Assembly: GCA_016209995.1 (NCBI GenBank)
Contig: JACQVC010000554.1
Span: 1 to 14,199 of the forward strand
Length of the DNA: 14,199 nucleotides
Direction: 5' to 3'
Source of the DNA: Gemmatimonadota bacterium
GTDB taxonomy: Bacteria; Gemmatimonadota; Gemmatimonadetes; Longimicrobiales; Gaopeijiaceae
The notes under the pieces were generated by a model. That model saw only the letters and a list, made by a program, of their open reading frames with translations. It was not told the DNA's origin and did not search any database. The position numbers were made by a program, and so were the translations under genes. Of the stretch, positions 6,099 through 13,628 are shown one piece after another. Within the stretch, counting starts at the first letter, position 1. Every line of letters starts with the position of its first letter.

Positions 6099-6719
6099 AT
6101 GTCGACGACGGCGAGCCGTAGAGGATTCTTTGCAGGTGGTATCGGGGCGATGGTCGGGTTGTTTCTGCCGCGGAGGTTGCGGGGCCGCGTCCGCAGAGGC
6201 GGCGTAGAAGAGGCATCACGCACGCACCAGCCGGCCGGGAGCCCCCAGCAAGTGGACGCGGAGGCGAGGCTGCGGGCGCTCGGCCTCCAGCTCCCGCCGG
6301 CTCCGCGGCCGGTGGCCACCTATGTAATGACGACTCTCGTGGGCAATCTGCTCTTCGTTGCGGGTCACACGCCGCGCAACCCCGATGGCTCGCCGGGCCA
6401 CCAGGGCAAGGTCGGCCGGGACCTCACGGTTGCGCAGGGTCAGGCAGCGGCCAGGGTGGTCGCCCTGAACACGCTGGCGTCGGTCCGACAGGCCGTCGGG
6501 AGCCTGAATCGCGTCGTGCGCCTCGTGCGGACGTTCGGGATGGTCAACGCCACGTCCGACTTCGGAGACCATCCCCAGGTCATGAACGGCTTCAGCGACC
6601 TGATCGTGCAGATTTTCGGCGAGACGGCGGGCAGGGGCACCCGCGCGGCCGTCGGGATGGGCTCGCTACCATCGGGGATGTCCGTCGAAGTCGAGACGGT
6701 GTGGGAAGTGCGGGCCTAG
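6099..6719 (+). CDS. RidA/YjgF-family protein with twin-arginine-like N-terminus
   Basis: 206 residues from the ATG at 6099, with GGAAGGAG 7 nt upstream. The N-terminus [20 protein letters not shown] carries SRRGFFAG, a close match to the Tat motif, then a short hydrophobic run and an Arg-rich segment (25-33). The rest (about 55-206) is the longer YjgF-like subgroup: [50 protein letters not shown], and the ending [19 protein letters not shown] with the conserved Arg182. RidA proteins hydrolyse reactive enamine/imine intermediates from amino-acid metabolism, usually in the cytoplasm. Members of this subgroup are usually about 150 residues, so the 50-residue extension is unusual. It is convergent with hisIE, and the two stop codons overlap. 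Confidence 0.88.
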   Translation: MSTTASRRGFFAGGIGAMVGLFLPRRLRGRVRRGGVEEASRTHQPAGSPQQVDAEARLRALGLQLPPAPRPVATYVMTTLVGNLLFVAGHTPRNPDGSPGHQGKVGRDLTVAQGQAAARVVALNTLASVRQAVGSLNRVVRLVRTFGMVNATSDFGDHPQVMNGFSDLIVQIFGETAGRGTRAAVGMGSLPSGMSVEVETVWEVRA

Positions 6720-7408
6720 CGGTGTCGTTCTCCGCGTTCCTCTGCGTCTCCGCGTGAGACCTGCTGGTTTGCGCGCCGCCGCGCCAGCTCCGCTTCGACC
6801 GCCGCAAGGCTGCTGTCGGCTGCGCGCAGCGCTACCAACAGGTGGTACAACAGGTCTGCTGCCTCCTGCGATACGCGGGTCGAATCACGCGAGGCGAGCG
6901 CGGCGATCAGCTCCGCCATCTCCTCGCCCAGCTTCTTCAGCCGTAGATTGGAGTTTTCCAGCAGGCGAGTCGTGTAGCTGCCCTCCGGCCGCTGCGCGGC
7001 TCGCTCCTCGATGACGCGCCACAGCTCGGCGAGCGTGCTGCTCGGCTCGCGCTCGACCGCGAAGCAGGTGCGCGTGCCGGTGTGGCAAGCGGGACCCGCG
7101 GGATCGACCAGCGCGAGAATCGCATCGCCGTCGCAGTCGGCCAGCAGCTCGCGCACGCGCTGGACGTTCCCACTGGTTTCGCCCTTGCGCCACAGCTCGC
7201 CTCGCGAGCGCGAGTGATAGTGCATCTCGCCGGTCGCGAGCGTGTGCTCGAGAGCGGCTCGGTCGGCAAATGCGACCATCAGCACGTCGCCGGTCGCCGC
7301 GTCCTGCGCGATGACCGGGATGAGATCATCGCGTGGATCGAAGCGCAGCTTGGCGATGTCCGCGACGCTGCGGATGGGTCGAGGGGCGGGAACGCTCAAG
7401 GATACCAC
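6716..7408 (-). CDS. hisIE: HisIE, phosphoribosyl-AMP cyclohydrolase / phosphoribosyl-ATP pyrophosphatase
   Basis: 230 residues; catalyses steps 2 and 3 of histidine synthesis. The HisI domain (about 20-125) has [19 protein letters not shown] and the zinc cysteines C92 (DCDGD), C108 (CHTGTRT) and C115. The HisE domain (about 127-205) has [21 protein letters not shown] and [13 protein letters not shown]. The listed start is a GTG 6 nt after the hisF stop. An alternative TTG at 7399 has a well-placed AAAGGTGG 5 nt upstream and may be the true start (227 residues). The last residues, [15 protein letters not shown], are encoded by a copy of the intergenic repeat, so the original stop has been lost or displaced. 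The stop codon overlaps that of the convergent ridA-like gene. Confidence 0.95.
   Translation of the reverse strand: MVSLSVPAPRPIRSVADIAKLRFDPRDDLIPVIAQDAATGDVLMVAFADRAALEHTLATGEMHYHSRSRGELWRKGETSGNVQRVRELLADCDGDAILALVDPAGPACHTGTRTCFAVEREPSSTLAELWRVIEERAAQRPEGSYTTRLLENSNLRLKKLGEEMAELIAALASRDSTRVSQEAADLLYHLLVALRAADSSLAAVEAELARRRANQQVSRGDAEERGERHR
6727..6760 (-). repeat. Intergenic repeat copy, intact, inside the hisIE 3' end
   Basis: 34 nt; plus strand begins GTTCTCCGCGTTCCTCTGCG and ends CCGCGTGAGAC. It matches the reconstructed IS110 target (281-303 joined to 1786-1796) at 30 of 34 positions and in the same orientation. Read in the hisIE frame it codes [11 protein letters not shown]. In another frame it gives the [11 protein letters not shown] string often seen as a spurious protein when this repeat is translated. 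Confidence 0.8.
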
Positions 7409-7412
7409 CTTT
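7405..7412 (-). promoter_or_regulatory. Ribosome binding site pointing to a TTG start for hisIE
   Basis: AAAGGTGG on the minus strand lies 5 nt before TTG (7399-7397), a normal spacing. The GTG of the longer reading (7408-7406) falls inside this purine run and so has no separate Shine-Dalgarno. Confidence 0.45.
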
Positions 7413-7414
7413 CT

Positions 7415-8176
7415 CTATGCGGCCCGCACCTGGATCCCCGACTGCATGAGGACGCGCTTGACCTCCCCCACGGTCGTCACGCCGTCGTGCAGGATGCCGG
7501 CCAGCAGCGCGGCCGACGCGCCTCCCGCCGTGAGCGCCTCGGCCAGGTGCCGGGGCGACCCCGCGCCGCCGCTCGCGATCACCGGGACGGTGACGCGCTC
7601 GGCCACCCGGCGAGTCAGCTCGAGGTCGTAACCCGTGCGCGCGCCATCCTGATCGATGCTCGTGAGCAGGATCTCGCCGGCGCCCAGCTCGGCGCAGCGG
7701 ACCGCCCACCCGATCGCATCCAGCTGCGTGCGGCGCCGCCCTCCGTGCGTATAGGCGACCCAGCGCTCGCCCTCGCGGGCCGCGTCGATGCTCGCGACCA
7801 CGCACTGGCTGCCGAAGCGCTGCGCGCCTTCGCTCAACAGCTCCGGTCGCGCCACCGCCGCCGTATTCACGCTGATCTTGTCGGCGCCGGCCCGTAGCAG
7901 ATCGGCGATGTCACCCACCGCGCGCACGCCGCCGCCCACCGTCAGCGGGACGAAGAGCGCCGCGGCCGTTCGGCTCACGGTTTCCCATAGCGTTCCTCGC
8001 CCTTCGGCCGACGCCGAGACGTCCAGGAACACGACCTCGTCGGCTCCTTCCTCCTCATAACGCCGGGCCAGCTCGACCGGGTCACCGACGTCCCGCAGGC
8101 CGCGGAATTGGGTGCCCTTCACGACGCGGCCATCCTTCACGTCGAGGCAAACGATGACTCGAGGGATGAGGGTCAC
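7415..8176 (-). CDS. hisF: HisF, imidazole glycerol phosphate synthase cyclase subunit
   Basis: 253 residues, full length. This (beta/alpha)8 barrel has catalytic Asp12 ([15 protein letters not shown]) and Asp131 (VASIDAAR), plus phosphate-binding loops LTVGGGVR (78-85) and IASGGAG. With HisH it converts PRFAR and ammonia to imidazole glycerol phosphate and AICAR. The start is a GTG that overlaps the hisB stop as GTGA (4 nt), and hisIE follows after a few nt. This indicates tight translational coupling in the operon. Confidence 0.97.
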   Translation of the reverse strand: MTLIPRVIVCLDVKDGRVVKGTQFRGLRDVGDPVELARRYEEEGADEVVFLDVSASAEGRGTLWETVSRTAAALFVPLTVGGGVRAVGDIADLLRAGADKISVNTAAVARPELLSEGAQRFGSQCVVASIDAAREGERWVAYTHGGRRRTQLDAIGWAVRCAELGAGEILLTSIDQDGARTGYDLELTRRVAERVTVPVIASGGAGSPRHLAEALTAGGASAALLAGILHDGVTTVGEVKRVLMQSGIQVRAA

Positions 8177-8703
8177 GTCAGGCGCACCGCTCCTTTCGTA
8201 CTGAAAACCGTGTCCCCGCCGGCCAGCGCCTGACGCAGCGCGAGGCCCGTGGCTTTCACGGCCGCCTCGACGATGTGGTGGCGATCCTGGCCGCGCAGCA
8301 CGCGCACGTGCAGCGTGGCCCCGAGGTTGCAGGCGAGGCTCTGGAGGAAGTGGGTGTAGAGTCGGCTGGGGAGCCGACCCTCGTAATAGGAGCGCCCTCC
8401 CACGTCGATGGCGGCCTGCACGAGCGCGTCATCCATGGGCACGATGGCATCGCCGTAACGCGCGGCGGCTGCGGGCACCTCGTCCGCGAGCGCGAGTCCC
8501 AAGGTGATGGCCACGTCCTCTACGAGATGGTGTCGCAGATCGCCGCGCGCACTCAACGCGATGTCCAGCCCGCTGTAGCGCGCCAGTGTCTTGACCATAT
8601 GGGCGAGGAACGGATCCTCGACCTTCAGATCCGCCTGGCCGGTGCCAGGCCGGACCGAGGCACGCACCTGCGTCTCGTTGGTTTGCCGCTCCCTATCACT
8701 CAT
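8173..8703 (-). CDS. hisB: HisB, imidazoleglycerol-phosphate dehydratase (divergent, monofunctional)
   Basis: 176 residues, shorter than the usual 190-200. The metal-ligand residues are kept: H35 in PFLAHM, H58/H59/E62 in LRHHLVED, H132 in TLHV, H142/H143/E146 in DRHHIVE; the PMDDAL and FSTKG motifs are also present. The usual FFDHM and DDHHTVED are altered to FLAHM and LRHHLVED, and the LDG(T/S)G-TGIGF stretch is condensed. No HisN phosphatase domain is fused. The ATG overlaps the hisA stop (ATGA), with GGGGGAGGAG ahead of it. It is placed after hisA and not before hisH, unlike the common hisGDCBHAFI order. Confidence 0.92.
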   Translation of the reverse strand: MSDRERQTNETQVRASVRPGTGQADLKVEDPFLAHMVKTLARYSGLDIALSARGDLRHHLVEDVAITLGLALADEVPAAAARYGDAIVPMDDALVQAAIDVGGRSYYEGRLPSRLYTHFLQSLACNLGATLHVRVLRGQDRHHIVEAAVKATGLALRQALAGGDTVFSTKGAVRLT

Positions 8704-9425
8704 TGGTTCGCTCCTCCCCCGAACTCGTCGGCCACGGCACGCGCGTCGAGCTTCCCCGTATAGAGCGCCATGCCGAGCACCGCGCCGGCCGCGCCGAACA
8801 TGCGCAGCGCTCGCAGCTCCTCGAGCGTCGTGATTCCGCCGGAGATCCAGACGGGCCGGTGCGCGGCTACGATCCTCCTCTCGGCGGTCGCCAAGTCGAT
8901 GCCTTCCATGCGACCCTCGCGCGCTACGTCCGTGCAGAGGATGCCGGCCAGCGGCAGCTCACGGAGCCGCGCGAGAAACTCGGCCAGCTCGAGTCCCGCC
9001 TCCTCCGTCCAGCCTCGCCGCAGCACGTGCTGCCCCCTCACGTCGGCCGCGACCATGATGCGGCCGGGGTAGCGGTCGGCCAGTTGTGCCAGCCAGTCCG
9101 GCTCGTCGACCGCGCGGGTGCCCACCACGATCCGATCCGCTCCGCCGGCCAGGAGCCGGTCCGCCACGCCGTCCTCGCGGATGCCGCCACCGACCTGAGT
9201 GGTCGCGTCCGTCTCCGACAGCACATCGATGACGACAGCGAGGTTGTCGCCATCGCCGAAAGCCGCGTCGAGGTCTACGACGTGCAGCGCGCGAAATCCG
9301 ATGTCCCACCAGTGCCGCGCAACCGCGAGTGGATCGGGCAAGCTGACTCGTTCCGCAGCCGGGTCTCCGCCCACGAGCTGGACGCAGCGGCCTTCCCGGA
9401 TGTCGATGGCAGGGGCCGCAATCAT
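8700..9425 (-). CDS. hisA: HisA, ProFAR isomerase
   Basis: 241 residues, full length; opens the ribose of ProFAR to give PRFAR (step 4). It has barrel motifs APAIDIREGRCVQL with catalytic Asp8, TTQVGGGIRED, VVAADVRG-type second half with Asp128 region (MVAADVRGQ), and WISGGITTLEEL. The ATG overlaps the hisH stop by 4 nt (ATGA), and the hisB ATG overlaps its own stop. Its paralogue hisF is two genes downstream. No sign of a PriA-type dual function can be judged from the sequence. Confidence 0.96.
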   Translation of the reverse strand: MIAAPAIDIREGRCVQLVGGDPAAERVSLPDPLAVARHWWDIGFRALHVVDLDAAFGDGDNLAVVIDVLSETDATTQVGGGIREDGVADRLLAGGADRIVVGTRAVDEPDWLAQLADRYPGRIMVAADVRGQHVLRRGWTEEAGLELAEFLARLRELPLAGILCTDVAREGRMEGIDLATAERRIVAAHRPVWISGGITTLEELRALRMFGAAGAVLGMALYTGKLDARAVADEFGGGANQ

Positions 9426-10027
9426 GCGCTGCCCACCTCCTCGAGAATGTTGCGAACGATCCGCAACCCTCGCACAGAGCTCTTCTCCGTATGAAACGGT
9501 ACGGCCCAGGTTCTGCCGCTGCGCACGGCGGCCGCGAACCGTTCATCCTCGTACTCGGTCCAGGCGATGACGCTGGACGGATCTTCGGGCTCACAGACAT
9601 AACTGTTCGCGTAGTAGGCGAGCAGCGGCGAGACGCCCGCGAACAAAGGATCGTCGGACGTCTCGACCTGGTTCCAACCCATGTGCGGCACGATGCGCGA
9701 GCGCAATCGGCGCACGCGCCCCGGGATCAAGCCGATTCCGCTCCCCGCGGACTCCTCGCTCTCGGGGAACAGGAGTTGCATGCCCAGGCAGATGCCGAGA
9801 CACGGATAACCGTCCTGCAGCGCTGCCTGCACCCGAGACGCCTCGCCCCCGAGGGCTTCCACAGCGGCCCCGAACGCGCCGACGCCCGGCAGGACGAGAG
9901 CAGCGGCGGACAGCGCCCGATTCCAGTCCGTGGTCGTGTCCACTTCCGCGCCCCCCACTTCGAGCGCCTTTCTCAGAGAGTGGAGGTTGCCGGCTCCGTA
10001 GTCGATCAGTGCGACCTTCATAGGCAT
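9422..10027 (-). CDS. hisH: HisH, imidazole glycerol phosphate synthase glutaminase subunit
   Basis: 201 residues. Class I glutamine amidotransferase with nucleophile Cys80 (LGICLGMQLLF) and His179/Glu181 in PFHTEKSS, where the family usually has QFHPEKS. The N-terminal DYGAGNLHSL and PGVGAFG oxyanion loop are intact. It supplies ammonia to HisF. Two ATGs lie two codons apart (10027 and 10021). The second gives the usual MKVALIDYG start and places GAG 7-8 nt upstream, so it may be the real one. It is separated from hisC by 27 nt. Confidence 0.95.
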   Translation of the reverse strand: MPMKVALIDYGAGNLHSLRKALEVGGAEVDTTTDWNRALSAAALVLPGVGAFGAAVEALGGEASRVQAALQDGYPCLGICLGMQLLFPESEESAGSGIGLIPGRVRRLRSRIVPHMGWNQVETSDDPLFAGVSPLLAYYANSYVCEPEDPSSVIAWTEYEDERFAAAVRSGRTWAVPFHTEKSSVRGLRIVRNILEEVGSA

Positions 10028-10054
10028 ATCTCGCGGCGAGCGCAGCCGGAGTTG

Positions 10055-11101
10055 TTAATCGACGACGCTGGCCAATGCGTCGAGGAATCGCTCGAGCAGC
10101 GCCCAGGGGCCGATCGTGACCCGGATCGCGTCGCCGATGCCGGGCAGGCCGGGGAACGGCCGCACGCCCACTCCCTGCCCCCTCAACGCGGACGCGATCG
10201 CTCGCGCACCCTGCGGCGTTGGAATCAGAACGAAGTTCGCGTGCGACGGCAGCGGCTCGAAGCTCAGCGCCTGGAGCCGTTCCCCCAGCCGGGCTCGATT
10301 CTCGATCACCTCGGCGACGACGCGCTCGAACCATCCGTCGTCGGCCGCGATCGCCGCGATGGCCGCAGCCTCTGCGGGTGCGCTCACCTTGTACGGGCCG
10401 CGCGACTTGTCGATCTCGTGCACCGTCGCGGGCGCCGCGACGGCGAAGCCCACGCGCAGCCCCGCGAGCCCATAGAGCTTCGAGAGCGTGCGCGCGACGA
10501 CCAGCCGCGAGTGAGTGGGTGCCTGGTGCAGGAACGATTCGCCCGGATCCGCGAAATCGATGTACGCCTCATCCACGAGGACGATCGGCCCCTCCTCGTC
10601 CTCCAGCAGCTCCTCCACCAGCTGGCGGGAGAGCAGCGTGCCGGTGGGGTTGTTGGGCCGGCAGACGTAGACCATGGCCGGATCCGCGGCCAGCATGGCC
10701 CGGGCCGTGAGTGCTGAATTCGTCGGGACGGCGACGGGCTGGATCCCGTTCACGCGTGAGAAGACCTCGATCATGAAAAAGGTCGGGTCGTGGTACGTCA
10801 CCTTTGCGCCGGGGTCGCACACGGCCCTCAGCGTGCAATCCAGGATGTCGTCGGATCCACAGCCCGTCGTGATGGCTGCGACGTCGATGCCGAACCTGCG
10901 CGCGATCGCCTGCTTGAGACCATCCGCGTAGGTGGACGGATAGCGCGTCACCGACTCCTCGGCGCACTGGCGCAGCGCGGCGAGGGCCTGGGGGTGAGCG
11001 CCCCAACGGTTCGTGTTGTCGCTCAGGTCGACAGCGACCGGAGTGCGGCCGGGGTCGTAGACCCCGAGGTCGCGATACGCTTCGCGAGGGAATCGGTTCA
11101 C
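10055..11101 (-). CDS. hisC: HisC, histidinol-phosphate aminotransferase
   Basis: 348 residues, fold-type I PLP enzyme. It has Lys208 (TLSKLYGLAGLRVGF), the PLP-contacting PNNPTGT (149-155) and DEAYIDF (177-183), and the substrate-binding Arg near the end (DAIRVTIG). It transaminates imidazole acetol phosphate to histidinol phosphate. The start is a GTG, with GGGAG 6 nt upstream; the ATG one base earlier is followed directly by a stop. It lies 31 nt after hisD and 27 nt before hisH, the two loosest junctions of the operon. Confidence 0.95.
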   Translation of the reverse strand: MNRFPREAYRDLGVYDPGRTPVAVDLSDNTNRWGAHPQALAALRQCAEESVTRYPSTYADGLKQAIARRFGIDVAAITTGCGSDDILDCTLRAVCDPGAKVTYHDPTFFMIEVFSRVNGIQPVAVPTNSALTARAMLAADPAMVYVCRPNNPTGTLLSRQLVEELLEDEEGPIVLVDEAYIDFADPGESFLHQAPTHSRLVVARTLSKLYGLAGLRVGFAVAAPATVHEIDKSRGPYKVSAPAEAAAIAAIAADDGWFERVVAEVIENRARLGERLQALSFEPLPSHANFVLIPTPQGARAIASALRGQGVGVRPFPGLPGIGDAIRVTIGPWALLERFLDALASVVD

Positions 11102-11132
11102 ATGAGTCTCCCGTTGCCAGCAGTCTCCACAG

Positions 11133-12428
11133 TCATCTCCTCGCTGCCGCGGCCGCCGCGTGAGCCGGAAGCCCCTCGGCCTCGGCCAACGCCATCGTGG
11201 GATCGGCCAGGAGCGCCGCGCCGGCGGGCGTCAGGGCCTGGTACGTCGTGAAACGCACGAAGTTGAGAATGGACAGCCCTGAGAACGATCGCGCCATGCC
11301 GCCCGTCGGGAGCACGTGGTTCGCTCCGGTCATGTAATCGCCAATCGCGACCGAGCTCGCAGGTCCGAGGAAGATCGTGCCCGCGGAGCGCACGCGCCCC
11401 AGATCACCGAGCGGGTCGGCCGTGAGCAGCAGCAGGTGCTCCGGCGCGTAGCGCTCGGCGAAGTCCAGGGCGGCGGCGAGGCCAGCGGCCCAGACAATGG
11501 CACCTCGCGCGCTCAATGCTTCCTCGATGATCGAGCGCCGCGCCTCGGTGCGCACCCGAGTCTCGAGCGCACTGCGCACGCTCGCGGCCAGGGCGGGGGA
11601 GGTTGTCACACAGGCCACCGCGGCGTCCGGATCGTGCTCCGCCTGCGCGCAAAGCTCGGTTGCGGCGACGGTCGGGTCGAGGCCGGGGGCTCCGTCCTCG
11701 GCCACGATCAACAGCTCGGACGGCCCGGCGGGGCAATCGATGCGCACGTCGCCGGCGACCTGACGTTTGGCTTCCGTGACGTAGCGGTTGCCCGGACCCA
11801 CGATCGCGTCGACACGCGGGATCGTCTCGGTCCCGTACGTGAGCGCGGCGATCGCGCCCGCGCCGCCGATCGCGAACACGCGATCCACGCCGGCGATCGC
11901 GCAGGCCGCCAGCACGGCGGCCGCCGGCCGGCCGTCCGGGCCCGGCGGCGAGCACACCACGACGTCACGCACGCCCGCCACGCGGGCGGGGACCGCACAC
12001 ATGAGCACGGTGCTGGGATAGGCCGCGCGCCCTCCGGGCACGTAGGCGCCCGCGGCCTCGACCGGATCCACGCGGCGCCCGAGTACGACACCCGGCTGTA
12101 CCTCGATCTCGAGGGACGGTGAAAGCTGGGCGCCGTGGAACGCCGCGATGTTCGCGGCCGCGCGCTCGAGACCGTCACGCACCGGCCTGGCTACCTCGTC
12201 CAGGGCCTGATCCCAAACCGCGCGCGGAACCTCGAGCGCTTCCAGCTGCACGCCGTCGTAAGCCAGGGCCAACGCCTTCAACGCGGCATCGCCCTCCTGG
12301 CGAACGCGCTGCAGGATGTCCCGTACTGTGTCCACCAGGCCGGCCGTGTCCTCCAGCCGCCGCTCGAGCAACAGGCTCTCCTGGCGTGCGCTCAGCTGCG
12401 CGAGGGGCCCCTCCACCGCGAGCCTCAT
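11133..12428 (-). CDS. hisD: HisD, histidinol dehydrogenase
   Basis: 431 residues, full length. It oxidises L-histidinol to L-histidine in two NAD-dependent steps. Zinc ligands expected from the family are visible: Gln262 and His265 (CAQAEHD), Asp364 (GDYMTGANHVLPTGG) and His423 near the C-terminus. The catalytic Glu330-His331 are in ERYAPEHL. Cofactor/substrate motifs include YVPGGRAAYPSTV and DAIVGPGNRYV. The ATG overlaps the hisG stop (ATGA). The C-terminus is an Ala-rich helix. Confidence 0.97.
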   Translation of the reverse strand: MRLAVEGPLAQLSARQESLLLERRLEDTAGLVDTVRDILQRVRQEGDAALKALALAYDGVQLEALEVPRAVWDQALDEVARPVRDGLERAAANIAAFHGAQLSPSLEIEVQPGVVLGRRVDPVEAAGAYVPGGRAAYPSTVLMCAVPARVAGVRDVVVCSPPGPDGRPAAAVLAACAIAGVDRVFAIGGAGAIAALTYGTETIPRVDAIVGPGNRYVTEAKRQVAGDVRIDCPAGPSELLIVAEDGAPGLDPTVAATELCAQAEHDPDAAVACVTTSPALAASVRSALETRVRTEARRSIIEEALSARGAIVWAAGLAAALDFAERYAPEHLLLLTADPLGDLGRVRSAGTIFLGPASSVAIGDYMTGANHVLPTGGMARSFSGLSILNFVRFTTYQALTPAGAALLADPTMALAEAEGLPAHAAAAAARR

Positions 12429-13288
12429 GGCATGAGCCTCTCGATGCGGGTGACGAGGATCCCCTCCGCGCCCAGCTCCTTGAGGCGCGCGATCGTACGA
12501 TAGACCTCGGAAGCGTCCACGACCGAGTGGGCGGCCACCATCTCGCCGTGATCCATGATGTCCACGATGGTCGGCCCCGAGATTCCCGGCAGCACGTCCT
12601 TCACGCGATCGAGCGCGGCGCGCGGCACGTTGGCCATCAGGTATCGCTTGTGCTCGGCCCGGATGACCGACTCGAGGGCGGCCACCAGCTCGGTGATAGT
12701 CCGACCCTTCTCCACTTCGTGCCGAGCCCCTGGGTTCGCCACCAGCCTCGCCGTGGATTCCACGATCGTGGCGACCTCGCGCAGACCGTTCACTCGCAGC
12801 GTCGACCCCGTCGATACCAGATCGACGACCACAGCGGCCACCCCGAGGTGCGGCGCGATCTCGGTCGCGCCCGAGACCGGCACGATCTCCACGGGAATCA
12901 TGCGGGCATGGAAGAACGCGAGAGCGAGTCGAGGGAACGATGTGGCCACCCGCGTTCCGGCCGCGATCTGCGCGGCGTCCCGGATCCCGCTGTCCTCCGT
13001 CACCGCTACGACCAGCCGGCAGCGCCCGAACTCGAGGTCGAGCAGCTCGTCGACCGCACGGTCCAGCTCGCGGATCAGGTCGAGGCCGGTCACCCCCACG
13101 TCCGCGGCGCCGTCCGCCACGAACTCGGGAATATCCTGCGCTCGCACGAACAGCGCCTCCAGCCCCGGACCCACCGAAGCGACCAGAGACCGCCCCTCGC
13201 GAAACTCGGCGTACAAGCCCGCACGATCGAAGAGCGAGCGCGCTTCCTCGGCCAAGCGTCCCTTATTGGGCAATGCGATCCGTAACAT
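12425..13288 (-). CDS. hisG: HisG, ATP phosphoribosyltransferase (long form)
   Basis: 287 residues, first enzyme of the pathway. MLRIALPNKGRL start, GVTGLDLI, and the PRPP loop DLVSTGSTLRVNGL (156-169). A C-terminal HisG_C regulatory domain (about 212-287) contains the histidine-binding ISGPTIVDI region. Presence of this domain means no HisZ partner is needed and feedback inhibition by histidine is expected. The ATG at 13288 follows GAGGGG at 8 nt; a longer reading to 13321 adds residues unlike the family. The gene is the first of the operon and follows the attenuator by 72 nt. Confidence 0.96.
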   Translation of the reverse strand: MLRIALPNKGRLAEEARSLFDRAGLYAEFREGRSLVASVGPGLEALFVRAQDIPEFVADGAADVGVTGLDLIRELDRAVDELLDLEFGRCRLVVAVTEDSGIRDAAQIAAGTRVATSFPRLALAFFHARMIPVEIVPVSGATEIAPHLGVAAVVVDLVSTGSTLRVNGLREVATIVESTARLVANPGARHEVEKGRTITELVAALESVIRAEHKRYLMANVPRAALDRVKDVLPGISGPTIVDIMDHGEMVAAHSVVDASEVYRTIARLKELGAEGILVTRIERLMP

Positions 13289-13360
13289 GTCTCCATCCCC
13301 TCGGCAGTCGCAGACCACCATGGCGCGACCACCTGAGCTCTCAGCGGCCCGCTCAGCCCC

Positions 13361-13396
13361 AAAAAACTGCGGCCCGCCTTCTCAGACGGGCCGCAG
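13361..13396 (-). terminator. his attenuator: intrinsic terminator
   Basis: In the minus-strand transcript CTGCGGCCCG (13396-13387) pairs perfectly with CGGGCCGCAG (13376-13367) across a 10-nt loop and is followed by six U (13366-13361). It lies after the His-rich leader peptide and before hisG. The 5' arm can instead pair with an upstream segment (antiterminator), as in classic amino-acid attenuators. Confidence 0.92.
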
Positions 13397-13459
13397 CGGA
13401 TTCGGTTCGCGTGCCGACTACATCAAGCCATGCGCACGAGCACCACCGCTCGGCCCGTC
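13385..13459 (-). promoter_or_regulatory. his attenuator: antiterminator pairing
   Basis: GACGGGCCG (13459-13451), just after the His codons, is an exact complement of CGGCCCGTC (13393-13385), which overlaps the 5' arm of the terminator. AGC (13450-13448) can extend the helix with GCT (13397-13395) past one bulged base. A ribosome stalled at the His codons would leave the first segment free to form this helix and block the terminator. With ample charged tRNA-His the ribosome would run on to the TGA at 13423, cover the segment, and allow termination. A short CCGC/GCGG pairing around the His codons may add a third, pause-type hairpin. Confidence 0.8.
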
Positions 13460-13506
13460 AGAGCCGCGTGATGGTGATGATGGCGGACAGTCGGCTGCGC
13501 ATTCAC
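13423..13506 (-). CDS. hisL: his operon leader peptide (five consecutive His codons)
   Basis: 27 residues, MNAQPTVRHHHHHAALTGR then AVVLVRMA, stop TGA. His codons CAT CAT CAC CAT CAC occupy 13482-13468. The chosen start is a GTG eight codons before the His run; no Shine-Dalgarno lies at normal spacing, but the predicted transcription start coincides with the GTG, so it is probably leaderless. Longer in-frame readings (to 13659) overlap the aldehyde dehydrogenase start and pass through the promoter, so they are rejected. It acts as a sensor of charged tRNA-His through ribosome stalling. Confidence 0.88.
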   Translation of the reverse strand: MNAQPTVRHHHHHAALTGRAVVLVRMA

Positions 13507-13512
13507 GGTGGG

Positions 13513-13542
13513 AACGTATCCTCGGGCGCCGTCGCGTGTCAA
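13513..13542 (-). promoter_or_regulatory. Predicted promoter of the his operon
   Basis: The minus strand shows a perfect -35 TTGACA (13542-13537), 18 nt, then TACGTT (13518-13513) as a weak -10. Six nt further on comes the GTG of the leader peptide, so +1 is expected at or within a base or two of that GTG. The -10 matches the consensus at only three positions and could be shifted by one or two. Confidence 0.55.
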
Positions 13543-13604
13543 GTGGGGCCGAGCTACGCCGTTGGACCGAAAAAGGCGCGTGTGCGCTGCTTGACCCACG
13601 CGAG

Positions 13605-13628
13605 CCAGCGCCGCAGTCTTCGCGCTGG
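13605..13628. promoter_or_regulatory. Inverted repeat upstream of the aldehyde dehydrogenase
   Basis: CCAGCGC (13605-13611) and GCGCTGG (13622-13628) form a perfect 7-bp inverted repeat with a 10-nt spacer, 29 nt before the ATG. It could be an operator for a dimeric regulator or a 5'-UTR hairpin. It lies between a weak TTGACC (13591-13596) and the gene. No regulator gene is in the window. Confidence 0.3.

Noticed and set aside
5914..6219. N-terminal extension of the ABC exporter to 6219
   Set aside because: It would overlap the ridA-like gene and its strong ribosome binding site; the added sequence is not like an exporter N-terminus.
9491..10717. Long plus-strand ORF of 408 residues opposite hisH/hisC
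   Set aside because: Antisense shadow; hisH and hisC carry intact catalytic motifs on the other strand.
12119..13285. Plus-strand ORFs of 297-388 residues opposite hisG
   Set aside because: Antisense shadows with no motifs; hisG is complete and in an overlapping operon.
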